Shown: positions 20,199 to 31,585, numbered from the stretch's first letter. The stretch is 64,000 bases of DNA from Nematopogon swammerdamellus (GCA_946902875.1 OX336343.1:11467361-11531360), one strand, 5' to 3'. Notes: generated by a model from the sequence alone, not told the origin. Program-made: numbers and translations.

Positions 20199-20253
20199 CA
20201 AACACTGAATTGGAGGCAAAAGACCTTTTCTTTTGCCTCCAATTCAGTGTTTG
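20199..20253. repeat. Perfect 24-bp-arm hairpin
   Basis: CAAACACTGAATTGGAGGCA+AAAG (20199-20222) is exactly complementary to 20230-20253 with a 7-base loop. Confidence 0.9.
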
Positions 20254-20794
20254 ATATTTTTATAAATAATTTATTCATACAAAATTTGTCTATAACATTT
20301 TATCATCACATCACATCATAAAATCATATTATATATTATAATATATAAATAAAACAAATAAATCCATAAACACATAAACACATCCTCTATAAAAAAAAGT
20401 ACATCGGTTTGTTCATTAGACAAGACATAACAATGACGAAACAAGCCGCCCGATTTTTCTAATAACTTCAGGAATTCATTCGTTAATAGGGGCGGGCCTT
20501 GTGCGTGGGCAAGTACAGTTTACAATTTGAGGGTATGATTTTACCTAACTCCTTTCCAATGAGACCTGGGAGCTCGCAAATAATTCAAAAGAATATTGTG
20601 TGAATGTACACACAATATTCATATAAATTACGTATATGCGCCTACCTAACACCTAGAAATTACATAGCTCTTATGAGCACTCATTTCATATTTTACTACC
20701 AGGGCACGAACTATTTTCAGTATTCAACAGTAAACACGTTTAGAATTGCTTTACATCCAAACACACCTTCAGTTGGCGTGTAAACAGTGAAAAT
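20254..20794. other. Gene-free stretch
   Basis: AT-rich. It holds the perfect 12-bp-arm hairpin GAATATTGTGTG/CACACAATATTC at 20591-20620 and nothing else recognised. Confidence 0.5.
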
Positions 20795-23360
20795 AAACGT
20801 AGAGTGTAGCATACGTCCGTCAAGTCGGGTCGAGTCAGGGCTGGAACAAAGCCCGCAGCGAAGGTGGTAATCCCGGAGTAATCTGGCAGCGCAGCATACG
20901 GCGGAGCGGGGCGTGGCGGGGCCGGACGGGGAGCTCGGGTCGACGCTGCAGAGTAACTGCGTGCGAGTCTCGAACTCAACGTGAACGTAGGAATAGGCAC
21001 GAACTGGTCCGCGGGCGTAGACAGTGCTACGCCTTTTAATGTAGCCGCGCTCGTAGTTAGTGCTCCGGCGTAGAGTGAACCCAGCACAACGTAGATAGTG
21101 CTACGCCTACGCCGTAGAGTGCAACCCGCGCTCGTAGTTAGTGCTCCGGCGTAGAGTGAACCCAGCACAACGTAGATAGTGCTACGCCGTAGAGTGCAAC
21201 CCGCGCTCTTAGTTGGTGCTACGCCGTAGTCGCGTTTGTAGTTATAGTGTTACGGGGTAGAGTGAACCCAGCACAACGTAGATAGTGCTACGCCGTAGAG
21301 TGCAACCCGCGGTCGTAGTTAGTGCTACGGCGTAGAGTGAACCCAGCACTACGTAGATAGTGCTACGCCGCAGAGTGTAGCATACGTCCGTCAAGTCGGG
21401 TCAAGTCAGGGCTGGAACAAAGCCCGCAGCGAAGGTGGTAATCCCGGAGTAATCCGGCAGCGCAGCATACGGCGGAGCGGGGCGTGGCGGGGCCGGACGG
21501 GGAGCTCGGGTCGACGCTGCAGAGTAACTGCGTGCGAGTCTCGAACTCAACGTGAACATAGGAATAGGCACGAAATGGTCCGCGGGCATAGACAGTGCTA
21601 CGCCTTTTAATGTAGCCGCGCTCGTAGTTAGTGCTACGGCGTAGAGTGAACCCAGCACAACGTAGATAGTGCTACGCCTACGCCGTAGAGTGCAACCCGC
21701 GCTCTTAGTTAGTGCTACGCCGTAGTCGCGCTCGTAGTTATAGTGCTACGGCGTAGAGTGAACCCAGCACAACGTAGATAGTACTACGCCGTAGAGTGCA
21801 ACCCGCGCTCGTAGTTAGTGCTACGGCGTAGAGTGAACCCAGCACAACGTAAATAGTGCTACGCCGTAGAGTGCAACCCGCGCTCGTAGTTAGTGCTACA
21901 CCGTATAGAAGTCAGCCGGCGGCGTTACGAATACAGTGCTATGCCGTAGAGTGCAACCCGCGCTCGTAGTTAGTGCTAAGGCCTAGAGTGAACCCAGCAC
22001 TACGTAGATAGTGCTACGCCGTAGAGTGCTACTCGCGCTCGTAGTTAGTGCTACACCGTATAGAAGTCAAACGGCGCGGTGGCGTTACGAATACAGTGCT
22101 ACGCCGTAGAGCGCAACCCGCTCTCTTAGTTAGTGCTACGCCGTAGTTGCGCTCATAGTTATAGTGTTACGGCGTAGAGTGAACCCAGCACAACGTAGAT
22201 AGTGCTACGCCTACGCCGTAGAGTGCAACCCGCGCTCGTAGTTAGTGCTACGGCGTAGAGTCAACCCAGCACAACGTAGACAGTGCTACGCCGTAGAGTG
22301 CAACCCGCGCTCTTAGTTAGTGCTACGCCGTAGTCGCGCTCGTAGTTATAGTGCTACAGCGTAGAGTGAACCCAGCACAACGTAGACAGTGCTACGCCGT
22401 AGAGTGCAACCCGCGCTCGTAGTTAGTGCTACGGCTCAGAGTGAACCCAGCACTACGTAGATAGTGCTACGCCGCAGAGTGCAACCTGCGCCCGTAGCTA
22501 TAGTGCTACGGCGTAGAGTGAACCCAGCAAAACGTAGACAGTGCTAGGCCGTACAGCCCAACCCGCGGTCGTAGTTAGTGCTACGCCGTAGTCGCGCTCG
22601 TAGTTATATTGCTACGGCGTAGAGTGAACCCAGCACAACGTAGACAGTGCTACGCCGTAGAGTGCAACCCGCGCTCGTAGTTAGTGCTACGGCTCAGAGT
22701 GAACCCAGCACTACGTAGATAGTGCTACGCCGCAGAGTGCAACCTGCGCCCGTAGCTATAGTGCTACGGCGTAGAGTGAACCCAGCAAAACGTAGACAGT
22801 GCTAGGCCGTACAGCCCAACCCGCGGTCGTAGTTAGTGCTACGCCGTAGTCGCGCTCGTAGTTATATTGCTACGGCGTAGAGTGAACCCAGCACAACGTA
22901 GTCAGTGCTGCGCCGCCGTAGAGCACAACCCGCGCTCGTATTTAGTGCTACGCCGTAGTCGCGCTCGTAGTTATAGTGCTACGGCGTAGAGTGAACCCGG
23001 CACAGGCTGGACATTCATTCATTTATATGCATGCACGCAGATTAGGCTTAGCCTTTTACTGCTTACTCTCTTATTCGTCAACAATTGCTCTCTCTCAATT
23101 GTACATCTCATTTATACATTGTCGGCTTTGACCATTAGTGATTTATGCTAACCCCTAATGGCAAAAGTCGAGCTGATCGCCTTTAGCCGTTCTAGTGCTA
23201 CGCCGCGGCCGTAGTCGCGCTCGTAGTTATAGTGCTACGGCGTAGAGTGCTACGACGTAGACAGTGCTACGCCGTAGAGCGCAACCCGCGCTCGTAGTTA
23301 GTGCTACGGCGTAGAGTGAACCCAGCAGCTCTACGTAAATAATGCTACGCCGTTTAAGGT
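20795..23360. repeat. GC-rich minisatellite with higher-order repeats
   Basis: Dozens of diverged units built from GTGCTACGGCGTAGAGTG, AACCCAGCACAACGTAGATA, GTGCTACGCCGTAGAGTGCA and ACCCGCGCTCGTAGTTA. Two larger duplications stand on top. The block from 20801 recurs from 21372 (offset 571) and contains 250 bp of non-unit CpG-rich sequence. The block 22381-22638 recurs at 22639-22896 (258-bp period, nearly identical). A 190-bp unrelated insert interrupts at 23001-23190. Open frames on the minus strand follow from the duplication and are not genes. Confidence 0.9.
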
Positions 23361-24721
23361 ACCCAGGGATTTTACCCTCTGATTTATGCGTTGAGCTGCG
23401 AAATAGCAGCTGCGAAATATCCCAATGTTTTATTGATTTATTAATTTTTATTGTTCAATAATATATTATAGTGTAATTATATCACGAGATTGATACGAGA
23501 GTCTGCTTTGATTCTTTGCGATGAATATACTAAACACTTTCGATATTGTGTACACTGGCGACGTTCATGAATCCAGGGCGCGGCACCTGGCTGGCGGCCT
23601 GTTGCTGCTCGTAAAGGCGAGATTGGGATAGCTACGGCCGCGCCGACCGACTCAGACAATGCCGAATGAATTTTATATGTTTTATGAACTACTAAAACAA
23701 GCCCTCGCTTGACGCAGGCGGGGCTCGCTCGCGGCACACTGAGAGCAGCCACCGATCACGGAAATAGAACTCAATGTAATTGTTAAAATAGAAAACAGTC
23801 GTTCATAAAGTTTTGAGGATAAAAGAGGCTGAGGAGGAAATCTCTTAATGGGTGGATAAGTCCTTCATTATAAGAGTGTGAAATATTTCTAATGTTGAAA
23901 ATTTATTCAATTACAGTAGGACCTCGATTATCAGAGCCAGGTCCTAGGCCAGGCCTACCTCGTATACTTAATCAAAAGCACGCATAATACGGACTTCTAC
24001 TGTACTCTGAAACAAAGTGAATCCTACTTGCATATATCTCAGCGAGCGAAAAAACTAACAAAAAAAACATGGTTTTCCATTCTTACAGTCGCCTTGAAGG
24101 GAACATGTTGTATCCCATTTTCCTGCTATTTAATTTGTGAGTATGTGAAAAGGGACAGGAAAATGGGAGACCGGCAGGTGTTCTCATCACACAGAATACA
24201 AAGCTTCCCCGTTCCCTAATAGAATAATGTTATCAATTTCGCGAATCACGCGACCGGGCCATCTCCAGCTCCGCACGGACAGTTCAACCTTAAAGTTGAA
24301 ATACCATCGGAGAACCTTGTCAGACTCGAAAGAGATGGCCACTTTTGTGAGTGCGGATTTTACATTTATAATGTCTCTTCATTTTGGAGCTAACTATAAG
24401 GCGGTGTGATGCAGGTGTTGACGCGCACGACGCGGCGGCGCGGCGGAGCGGGGTAAAACAGGTTAGACAATGCATTTACATAAGTAGATTTCCCGCCAGC
24501 TTAAATTTTACCTTTGACATTAAATTATTTAAGTTATTCGTATAAAATACAGAATTTTACGTAAAAATAACAGTTGAAGTAACTCGGTTGTTCCTTCGTT
24601 CCGAAGGACAGAAACTATGATACCTATCTAATATTAAGGTAGACTAACAGTTATGTAAAAAGAATCGTCAACCGCGTAGGTTAGTTTAGAGGGAAGTGGC
24701 TATTGTAACATTATTTTATGA
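23361..24721. other. Gene-free stretch
   Basis: GC-rich part at 23560-23740 and GCGGCGGCGCGGCGGAGCGG-type patch at 24430-24455. Otherwise unique AT-rich sequence. Confidence 0.5.
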
Positions 24722-24759
24722 AATTTAATTTAAATTGGTTTTTAAATTACCGTGGTTGT

Positions 24760-24903
24760 TAGACATTATTATTATTATTTTTTAAACAACAGCTTTACTC
24801 ACGTTTCTTCCGAGCTATGTGGCCATGGTATGAAACGTCGAGCCACATAGCTCGGAAGAACCGTGAGTAAAGCTGTTGTGTTTAAAAAAATAATAATGTT
24901 AAT
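24760..24903. mobile_element. Foldback/MITE with 60-bp arms
   Basis: TTTTTTAAACAACAGCTTTA, CTCACG, CTTCCGAGCTATGTGGC at the left are matched in reverse at 24842-24900. The loop is about 20 bases, CATGGTATGAAACGTCGA. AT-rich flanks (AATTTAAATT) also mirror each other. Confidence 0.8.
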
Positions 24904-26164
24904 TTAAATTGTTTGAGTGTTATGTATATTTGTGTACTTTTGGTTTACGAAAAAAAAATGGTTTGTTTTAGTTTCACGTCATGATAATTTAATTTTAAAA
25001 ACTCCACTAGCTGATGTCAGTAGAGTGTACCTAAATCATTCATTCATGCCCGCTGCGATTTCTACACAATTTTGTAATTTCTAGGCATTGTGTGTTGGCG
25101 AAAGTTAAAACATAACCGGGGCGGTGTTAAATAACAGTTTGCGGCGCAGACTCCATTAGTGGCTTCTAGATGTTAGTTTTAAGTGTGACGATAGATTGTG
25201 CCGGTTGAGGCTGGGGTGGGAGAGGGGAGAGGTGAGGGGGAGTCGGCTCCAGGAGCTGGCAACACTCCAAGCCTGGAAGCGTTCAGAGCACTGAGGCAAC
25301 ACTTTAGTAGCGCGGACGCGACGGAACTGGAACTGTCTTCGGCCGCATGAGAAATCAGTAATGCGATATGTCGAAAGTTTTGATTGAACGGCATGTTGAT
25401 TTCGCGTTGTGTTGAGAATTTGAGGAGGTCCTGAAAGTTTGTTGATCATAAACATACAATTTCTTTGCAATCTTATTTGATTAACATATCTAGCTGTTAA
25501 CATGGCTTTAGATTTTAGCTGTTATTATGGCGTGGAGAATGAGTGCTACGGCACAGTACATGGGGTGAGGTGTCTGCTCTCGTGACGGTGTTGCAATGAT
25601 TAGGTATGGATGAGTGGTATGTGAATTAAAATTCGGCGACGAGCCACATCGCTGTGCAGCGCGACGTTTCGAGTTATTCTGTGAACTCACTCGTCATCGG
25701 GAGCGCGCCATTCCCGCGTGTCACTCACGTGTTTTCTAAATAAATAAATAAATAACATAAAACACAACATTTAATCGTGTAATATGAATTTACTTTTATT
25801 TGTAAGTATTATTACGAGAATTATGTATGTCAAAACTGTATTCAACTGACTTGAAAATTGAAACTAGGATTGTTTTTACAAAGGCCTATAATTCTCGTCG
25901 ACCTAGCACCGGTTTTGTGAAAAGCCTGAATGTGGCCGACTCATCGCAATATACTTTATCGTGAGAAGCAATAAATCTTTTCGATTCAAGAGGCCCAAGA
26001 GACGTGTAGAAATAATTCCGGCGGAGGTCGGACGGTATGTAAACATCACCCCGCTGCTGCGACTATACTCCTCGTTAAAGAATAGAACATTATACAATTA
26101 CAATCGAATCTATCCACGGAAACTCGATAAACTTAAAGAAGGCTGTATCGAAAGTAAATGGCGT
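24904..26164. other. Gene-free stretch
   Basis: Includes GAGCCACATCGC and GCGACGTTTCGA (25640-25670), which resemble the loop region of the 24760 foldback, and a TAAATAAATAAATAA run at 25738-25754. Open frames on the minus strand at 25156-25503 are unrecognised. Confidence 0.45.
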
Positions 26165-26512
26165 GTGATGAAATGCTTCATATTAGTTAAATGTCATGAT
26201 TAGTTAAAATGCTTCATAGTCTATTCGGTAGATGGCGCGCGCGCATACACTTTTTGGTTTCTTCTATGGGAGCCCCTGTGAATTTTTAACTTTTTCTTAT
26301 TTTATAATTTGTTGTTAAATCGGCCAAAACAACACATATTCTGTGAAAATTTCAACGGGCTACCTATTACGGTTCAAGAGATACAGCCCTCGGACAGACA
26401 TACATACAGACAGACGGACGAACAAACAGACAGACAGACAGACAGAGAGACTGACAGACAGACGGCGTAGGCTTAGTAATAGGGTCCCGTACCGCATACG
26501 GAACCCTAAAAA
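26165..26512 (+). mobile_element. Family B repeat, 5'-truncated
   Basis: GATGAAATGCTTCATATTAG, GGTAGATGGCGCGCGCGCAT, AACACATATTCTGTGAAAAT, a (GACA)n microsatellite at about 26393-26465, then GGCTTAGTAATAGGGTCCCG and GGAACCCTAAAAA. Confidence 0.8.
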
Positions 26513-26597
26513 CACCATACTATTTAAACAAATACGTATAAGCGAAAGGATGACCAATATTCATTTGATTGTAATTAATAACTATAGCATGGACGGC

Positions 26598-26735
26598 CTA
26601 ACCTGAGGCCGCACACGCATGCATTTCTCTAATACAAATGCTTGACATGCGCATAAACATGGCCTGAGCACTACTACACTCGCAGAATTTTATGCTCACC
26701 GTCATGCGTGAATGTATTTGTACGCCTCAGGTTAG
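26598..26735. mobile_element. MITE with CTAACCTGAGGC termini
   Basis: CTAACCTGAGGC (26598-26609) is inverted as GCCTCAGGTTAG (26724-26735). Subterminal CACGCATGCATT/GTCATGCGTGAATG and ACAAATGC also pair imperfectly. About 138 bp, non-coding. Confidence 0.7.
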
Positions 26736-26840
26736 AACGAACGACCTATACACATGATAGAGAGAGAGTGAGAGAGAAAGATGTCCGTCTTTAAAGCTTA
26801 AGAATGTTATTCAAAAATATTTGAAGAAATAGTTCGCATT

Positions 26841-26985
26841 TTAGATAGATAGATAGAAAATTCTTTATTGCTCCAGTAAACATTAAACAGTAACAAATAC
26901 ATTAGAAAATTTACATAAGGTGCAAAGGCGGACTTATCCCTTACAGAGATTTCTTACAGTCAACCTTTGGATGTTTGAGACCTGA
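26841..26985 (-). mobile_element. LINE 3' tail (family I), GATA-ended
   Basis: On the minus strand: AAATCTCTGTAAGGGATAAG, CCGCCTTTGCACCTTATGTA, AATTTTCTAATGTATTTGTT, GGAGCAATAAAGAATTTTCT, then (ATCT)n. It is repeated at 42236. The simple tetranucleotide tail suggests an RTE-like LINE. Confidence 0.6.
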
Positions 26986-27160
26986 TAATATAGCGGAATG
27001 TAAGTAGGTAGTAGCAAAAGAGCTGAGCTTTATCAACCAGTTTTTAACTGATAAAAATCAAATAAAAAAAAACCACAGAACAGCGATCGGCCGCCGTCTT
27101 ACTCCAGTCGGCCGCCCCGCGTTCCTCACTCTGTGAAATATTCTAATCCTTCCTTACCTT
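26986..27160. other. Short unique interval
   Basis: Nothing recognised apart from a small GC-rich part at 27085-27120. Confidence 0.4.
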
Positions 27161-27364
27161 TAATAAAATCCAACGTCTGCTTTCTGTCTGTCTGTCTGTC
27201 CGCTTATAACTTGAGAACAACTTATCCGATTTTAATACAGTTTGCTTCTACGGATAGCTTGGTTCTTCCCATCAACTATAGGCTACTTTTCATCACGTTA
27301 AATGGCTTATGAGGTTAGCAGAGAAGTCAAATATGAGAGCGGGCGGAGCCGCGGGCACAGCTAG
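27161..27364 (+). mobile_element. Helitron-like (Lep1-type) element, copy 1 of a tandem pair
   Basis: Starts AATAAAATCCAACGTCTGCT with a CTGT run, CCGCTTATAACTTGAGAACA, CATCAACTATAGGCTACTTT, and ends AGCGGGCGGAGCCGCGGGCA then CAGCTAG followed by T. GCGG..CCGC forms the hairpin just upstream of the CTAG end, as expected of Helitrons. No helicase coding. Confidence 0.85.
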
Positions 27365-27382
27365 TATATATATATATATACC

Positions 27383-27588
27383 TATAATAAAATCCAACGT
27401 CTGCTTTCTGTCTGTCTGTCTGTCCGCTTATAACTCGAGAACCACTGAAGCGATTTTAATAAAACAAAATTCTACGGATAGCTTCATTCTTCCCATCAAC
27501 TATAGGCTACTTACTATCACGCTAAATAGCTTACGAGGTTAGCAGTGAAGTGAAATATGAGAGCGGGCGGAGCCGCGGGCACAGCTTG
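27383..27588 (+). mobile_element. Helitron-like (Lep1-type) element, copy 2 of a tandem pair
   Basis: Same order and length as the copy at 27161, separated from it by a TA run (27366-27380). The terminus is mutated (CAGCTTGT in place of CAGCTAGT). Confidence 0.85.
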
Positions 27589-27639
27589 TGTATTATGTAA
27601 TTTCATGTTATGAAAGTCAGTTCTCGTTCTTTTCAATGT

Positions 27640-27962
27640 ACGTACCGTGTGGGGCCGGTACTTTAAAAGAATAGCCCCACTGCATCGCTCCCCGTGTATG
27701 TCGTAAAAGGCGACTAAGGGATATGACTCCCTTCTTATATTACTAGGTGGTAGGGTTTAACCCGCCCGGGTTGGTACCACCGCACTGAATGAAAGGTCGG
27801 TCGAAACGGCTATGTAAATAGTTTGTGTTTTCCGTCCAGTTCAGTGTAGCCGGCACAACCGAAGGGAAGCACTGACGTGGCATCAAGTTCAACCGGTGTT
27901 ATGGGCTCACATCGCGGATGTTGTAGGTGATGTAGCCATCCGTGTCAGTTTCCATAAAAATA
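27640..27962 (+). mobile_element. Family A SINE with D-type head, full length
   Basis: Best copy of the type. Head ACCGTGTGGGGCCGGTACTT, GTAAAAGGCGACTAAGGGAT. Core TTACTAGGTGGTAGGGTTTA, GGTTGGTACCACCGCACTGA, CCGTCCAGTTCAGTGTAGCC, GGGAAGCACTGACGTGGCAT. Tail GATGTTGTAGGTGATGTAGC, CGTGTCAGTTTCCATAAAAA. No coding capacity. The core aligns with family C SINEs, head and tail do not. Confidence 0.85.
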
Positions 27963-28221
27963 AAAAATAAATTAATATTTTTCTTATAAATTGTTTAATT
28001 ATGAAAATTCGTAAAGTGACCTGAAGCACGACAAACCCTAAAGCAGTACCCCTCTTAAGAACGATGCGACGTGATATATTTTGAGCAATGTGCACTTAAT
28101 ATGCATGAGAGAGCGCTCGTCCATCAATATCACCCGAGTATAGCTCCCTCGGATTAGCTCGAGCGTTCACTCAGTGTCGGTATATATAGTTCTAGCCGGC
28201 TGTTTTCGGCTTATTAGGTAC

Positions 28222-28350
28222 TATATACCCGTATCGTGCAATACTTTCAGCGTTCGGTTTCACCAATAATATTAACTGGAGTTTTAATTTGCTGATCTAG
28301 ACGGATTTACTTTGGTCTTCTAAGTGGATTTAACTGTTCGTTGGCCAGGT
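28222..28350 (+). promoter_or_regulatory. Possible core promoter and non-coding leader exon
   Basis: A TATATA at 28222-28227 (a second TATATATAG lies at 28181) is followed 27 bases on by TTCAGC, an initiator-like word with A at 28249. The next 100 bases contain no ATG and end in GGCCAG/GTGAGA at 28348/28349, a strong splice donor consensus. This would be a short 5' UTR exon of a gene lying to the right. Based on motifs alone; such matches can arise by chance. Confidence 0.25.
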
Positions 28351-30320
28351 GAGATTATCAATAGTAACAGAATATAGGTACTATTTGCATGCATTTTTTA
28401 ATGTATAAAGCACCGGTATTATATGTAGCTATATGTATCTATATGTGTCTGACTAATAAACACTTTTTTTATTTGATTTTGATTTGATTTGAGACACCAG
28501 CGACTTGTCTGTCGAACAAACATATTTTTGAAGCACTCTTCCTTATAGCAGAGGCGTAGATGCACAGAGCTCTAACTCAATCCTGGAAATATGGAAAGAT
28601 AAATTTGTTCTGCAGTTTCGGAGTGCGGAATTTAGAGTTCAGTTTGGATTTTAGAATTTCTTAAAATATCGGGGTGGAATATGCTTGCATTTCGTCGCAT
28701 CGTTAATATTCGACTTCATTTCATGTTCGATGGTATCGGTTGCGCAGCAAGTTCCGGTTGGGACCCGCTGCAGGCACGGTTGGGTCGACTCGGCAGCGCG
28801 CGCTCATTCAAATTCTTCCACTTCGATATCTTCTCTTCCGCACAGTGGACTCTATTAAAAAGCTTGCCAAATTCATTATTCTGCTTCGCCTGCAGCACTC
28901 CGCGAGCGTTATAGTTGGATATTGGGCTCCGTAAGAGCGCAGTTCACGCAGTCTGTATTGACGCGTATCTTGCATTGTATTTCTTTAAAAAGTCAAATGT
29001 ACGCTACGAGTGGGCCTCGGCGCGATTGTTTGGAAGCGACCCATGTTACAGTACGGGCGAGACAGGATATTGAATCGGAAAGAGTGGCGGTAAGGATCCA
29101 GGAGCGAGCTTTTAGTCCACACGCTATGCATACGAAATGAACGGGAGCATAGGCGGGCAACGGAACATACTACGCCCGATATTTCAGTCGTTTTGAGCTG
29201 AGGTCGAGATCTTTAGCGGCCTCACAGAGAGCACAATAGCGAGAGAGTTTTCAATCTCGCAATCTTTTCATTTGAATTAGAGCAAAGACGGGTGATCGAT
29301 GAGTCTACATTTGCGCAAGCAGTGAAAAGATTGAGAATATATGACTTTTGAAAACGGCTATTCAGGGAATGTTTTGAAACCCGCAAAGCTTTCACGCTTA
29401 CGTCGCTAAGAACATTACTGAGCTCTCGATCCCTTTCGAGGTCGCTCTGAGAGGTCAGCCTTTTATTTCGATTCCTCAGACGACGCGAGCTTTACTCTAG
29501 TTGGAACGGCGCTTCCATACATAGATAATAATCGAATTAACCCGATTTCTTCCAGACCCGGTCGGCGTGGCTGCCGGCGAGAGGCTGCGGCGGCGCGGGG
29601 AGAGTGCGCGGCGGGGGAGGTTAGAGCAGCAGGGAGCGGGGAGGCGCGGAGCGGAGGTCGACGCTGCGGGCTAGCGGTAATTACATACATTCTCATTCAA
29701 CACCTTTATTTATGGCTTTACCAAATTGCTCTTGATATATTCGTGTATTTTTATAACAATTATGATATAACCAAAACGCACTGTGGTTGAATTTTCGCAG
29801 TTATTAGATATTTTCTTACAGTACTTGCTCAGTAGCAGTAATAAAAATTTTGAAATATAATGCTAGACAATGTTTGTGAACTTGTGAATCGATTAATTAA
29901 GACAAAGAGGCTGTTTACATTTCTACAGCGTGACAGTTAGAGGACAAAGAGGTAAATTTAAACGTACGATCGAAATGTGAACCGAACAGAAGGAACGGTA
30001 CTTACGCTAATGTGTTTTAAATTACTTTGTTCACGATGCGAGACAAAAAGAAATAATATTTCAATACAAGTAAGAGACGAGAGCAGATTCGTTCGCCGTT
30101 TGAAGAAACCAAGGCCTAGGTATGAAGTTTTCTATTGTTCTTGTGTCGTTTTTCGCAGAGAAAGAAATTGCTTTTACTCTTGACAAATATATTTACTCCG
30201 CCTCGCTGTTTGTCTTTGTAATGTGAATTATTAGTTTATCCATTCTTAAGTTCTCGATTCGAAGCACACTCGCTGAGTGGTTACAAAGTGGCACAATATT
30301 CGCGTTTATGTCGAATCGTA
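28351..30320. other. Gene-free stretch
   Basis: An RTE-like 3' tail (CTAATAAACAC then TTTGATTTTGATTTGATTTG) lies at 28450-28490. A CpG-rich block is at 29570-29680. Short open frames are unrecognised. AATCTTTTCA/TGAAAAGATT pair at 29260-29330. Confidence 0.45.
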
Positions 30321-30570
30321 AAATGTGGAAACTGCCCTCTCGTCTCGTGCGAGCGGTGCGAGGGCGGCGGGCGGCGGCGGCGGCGGCGGGGCGGTGCGGT
30401 GTCGCGGGGCGGCGGAGGGGGCGGAGAGGCAGCAGTATCGGACGTGAAATAAAATGTGGTATAAATCGAATCTAGTTGCTGTACATCGGAGGTGGCGGGG
30501 CGGACCGCTGGAGCCCACAGGAGCCCGCCGGGGCCCGCGGAGCCCCCGCGGCTGCTTATCGCGGATATCT
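30321..30570. promoter_or_regulatory. CpG-rich block (GGC runs)
   Basis: GGCGGC runs at 30363-30420 and CCCGCCGGGGCCCGCGGAGC-type sequence at 30515-30550. CpG content is well above the surroundings. Open frames cross it on both strands. A regulatory island is possible. Confidence 0.25.
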
Positions 30571-31163
30571 TATTCGGAACGTGTCGCTATTACTCACATT
30601 TAAAAGCTTTCCCCGCCACTCTTCCGGCGAATATTTCGGGCGATTTTCGAATACGAACGAGCGTGCTATTCTATAATCAGATTTACTTCAGCTTCGGTAC
30701 ACACATATTGAGACTTCAATTACCACCTGAAAAGGTTTCAGCAGAGAAAGCGAGTTTTAACATGTAACATAATTAATTAGTAATTACTTACATTTAGACC
30801 TAAAAAAAACCAGACAGAGTAGCGAAATACATTTTGAAAACGTTTCACGGATTGAGATGTAATAAAACGTTATTCAGTACGTAATTAAGATTATTTATTT
30901 TTATTTATTTTATTAAGATTTGATTGTGACTTTCTTCCTTGTGTCCTCCAAGTGTTTTTTAAAGTTTTTAGTTTTTAAAGTTTAATACCAACGAGCATCC
31001 ATGAACTGATAATCAATTATCGTTGCGCTGAACTGGTTATTCGGCTTTCAATGTTACATTTTGTCCACGGACTAAATACAAGTTCAAAAAATAAAGTTGA
31101 CTATAGCATATTTTATAAATTTTCAGATCAGTGCGCACCGAGCCTCGGGTAATTCAAAGAAGA

Positions 31164-31325
31164 GCTCTCACGTGCGACAGATATGTTTTTTCAGGCTGAA
31201 AAATCACCGCACTTTCCTGTGAACGTAGGCCCGAAATTCTAGCTAAATATTCGAGGCTCCAGCAGCGGGCATAATGAGTGAGTCCACGGCGAAATCGATC
31301 GGAGGTGTGAGGGAGATGGATCATG
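31164..31325 (+). repeat. Diverged tandem duplication, unit 1
   Basis: CTCTCACGTGCG, ATGTTTTTTCAGGC, CCTGTGAAC and GGAGGTGTGAGGGAGATG occur in the same order and nearly the same spacing as in unit 2 at 31419. Period is about 257-261 bases. Confidence 0.6.
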
Positions 31326-31418
31326 GTAGTGATCACGAACAGTGACGTAGATTCCTTCGCAATATTTCAAACCGTGTTTTATTTATATACCTACCTAGTT
31401 TTAACGGGTCAGATAAGA

Positions 31419-31585
31419 GTTCTCACCGGGCACTGAGGCATGTTTTTTCAGGCCAACAATTTCCTCAATCTCCTGAACATGAGAGTAATAATAGATTTGC
31501 CAGCTGAATAAACGGTATATACGCGACAAGTGATTGCTTCCAAGTGCGACACGCGTTGGATGGAGGTGTGAACGAGATGTCGATT
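31419..31585 (+). repeat. Diverged tandem duplication, unit 2
   Basis: TTCTCACCGGGC, ATGTTTTTTCAGGC, CCTGAACAT, GGAGGTGTGAACGAGATG. Only short blocks of 10-14 bases are conserved between units. Confidence 0.6.

Noticed and set aside
20740..21658. Pair of similar open frames on the minus strand (20740-21168 and 21401-21658)
   Set aside because: They are alike because the underlying minisatellite block is duplicated. CpG-rich DNA has few stops.
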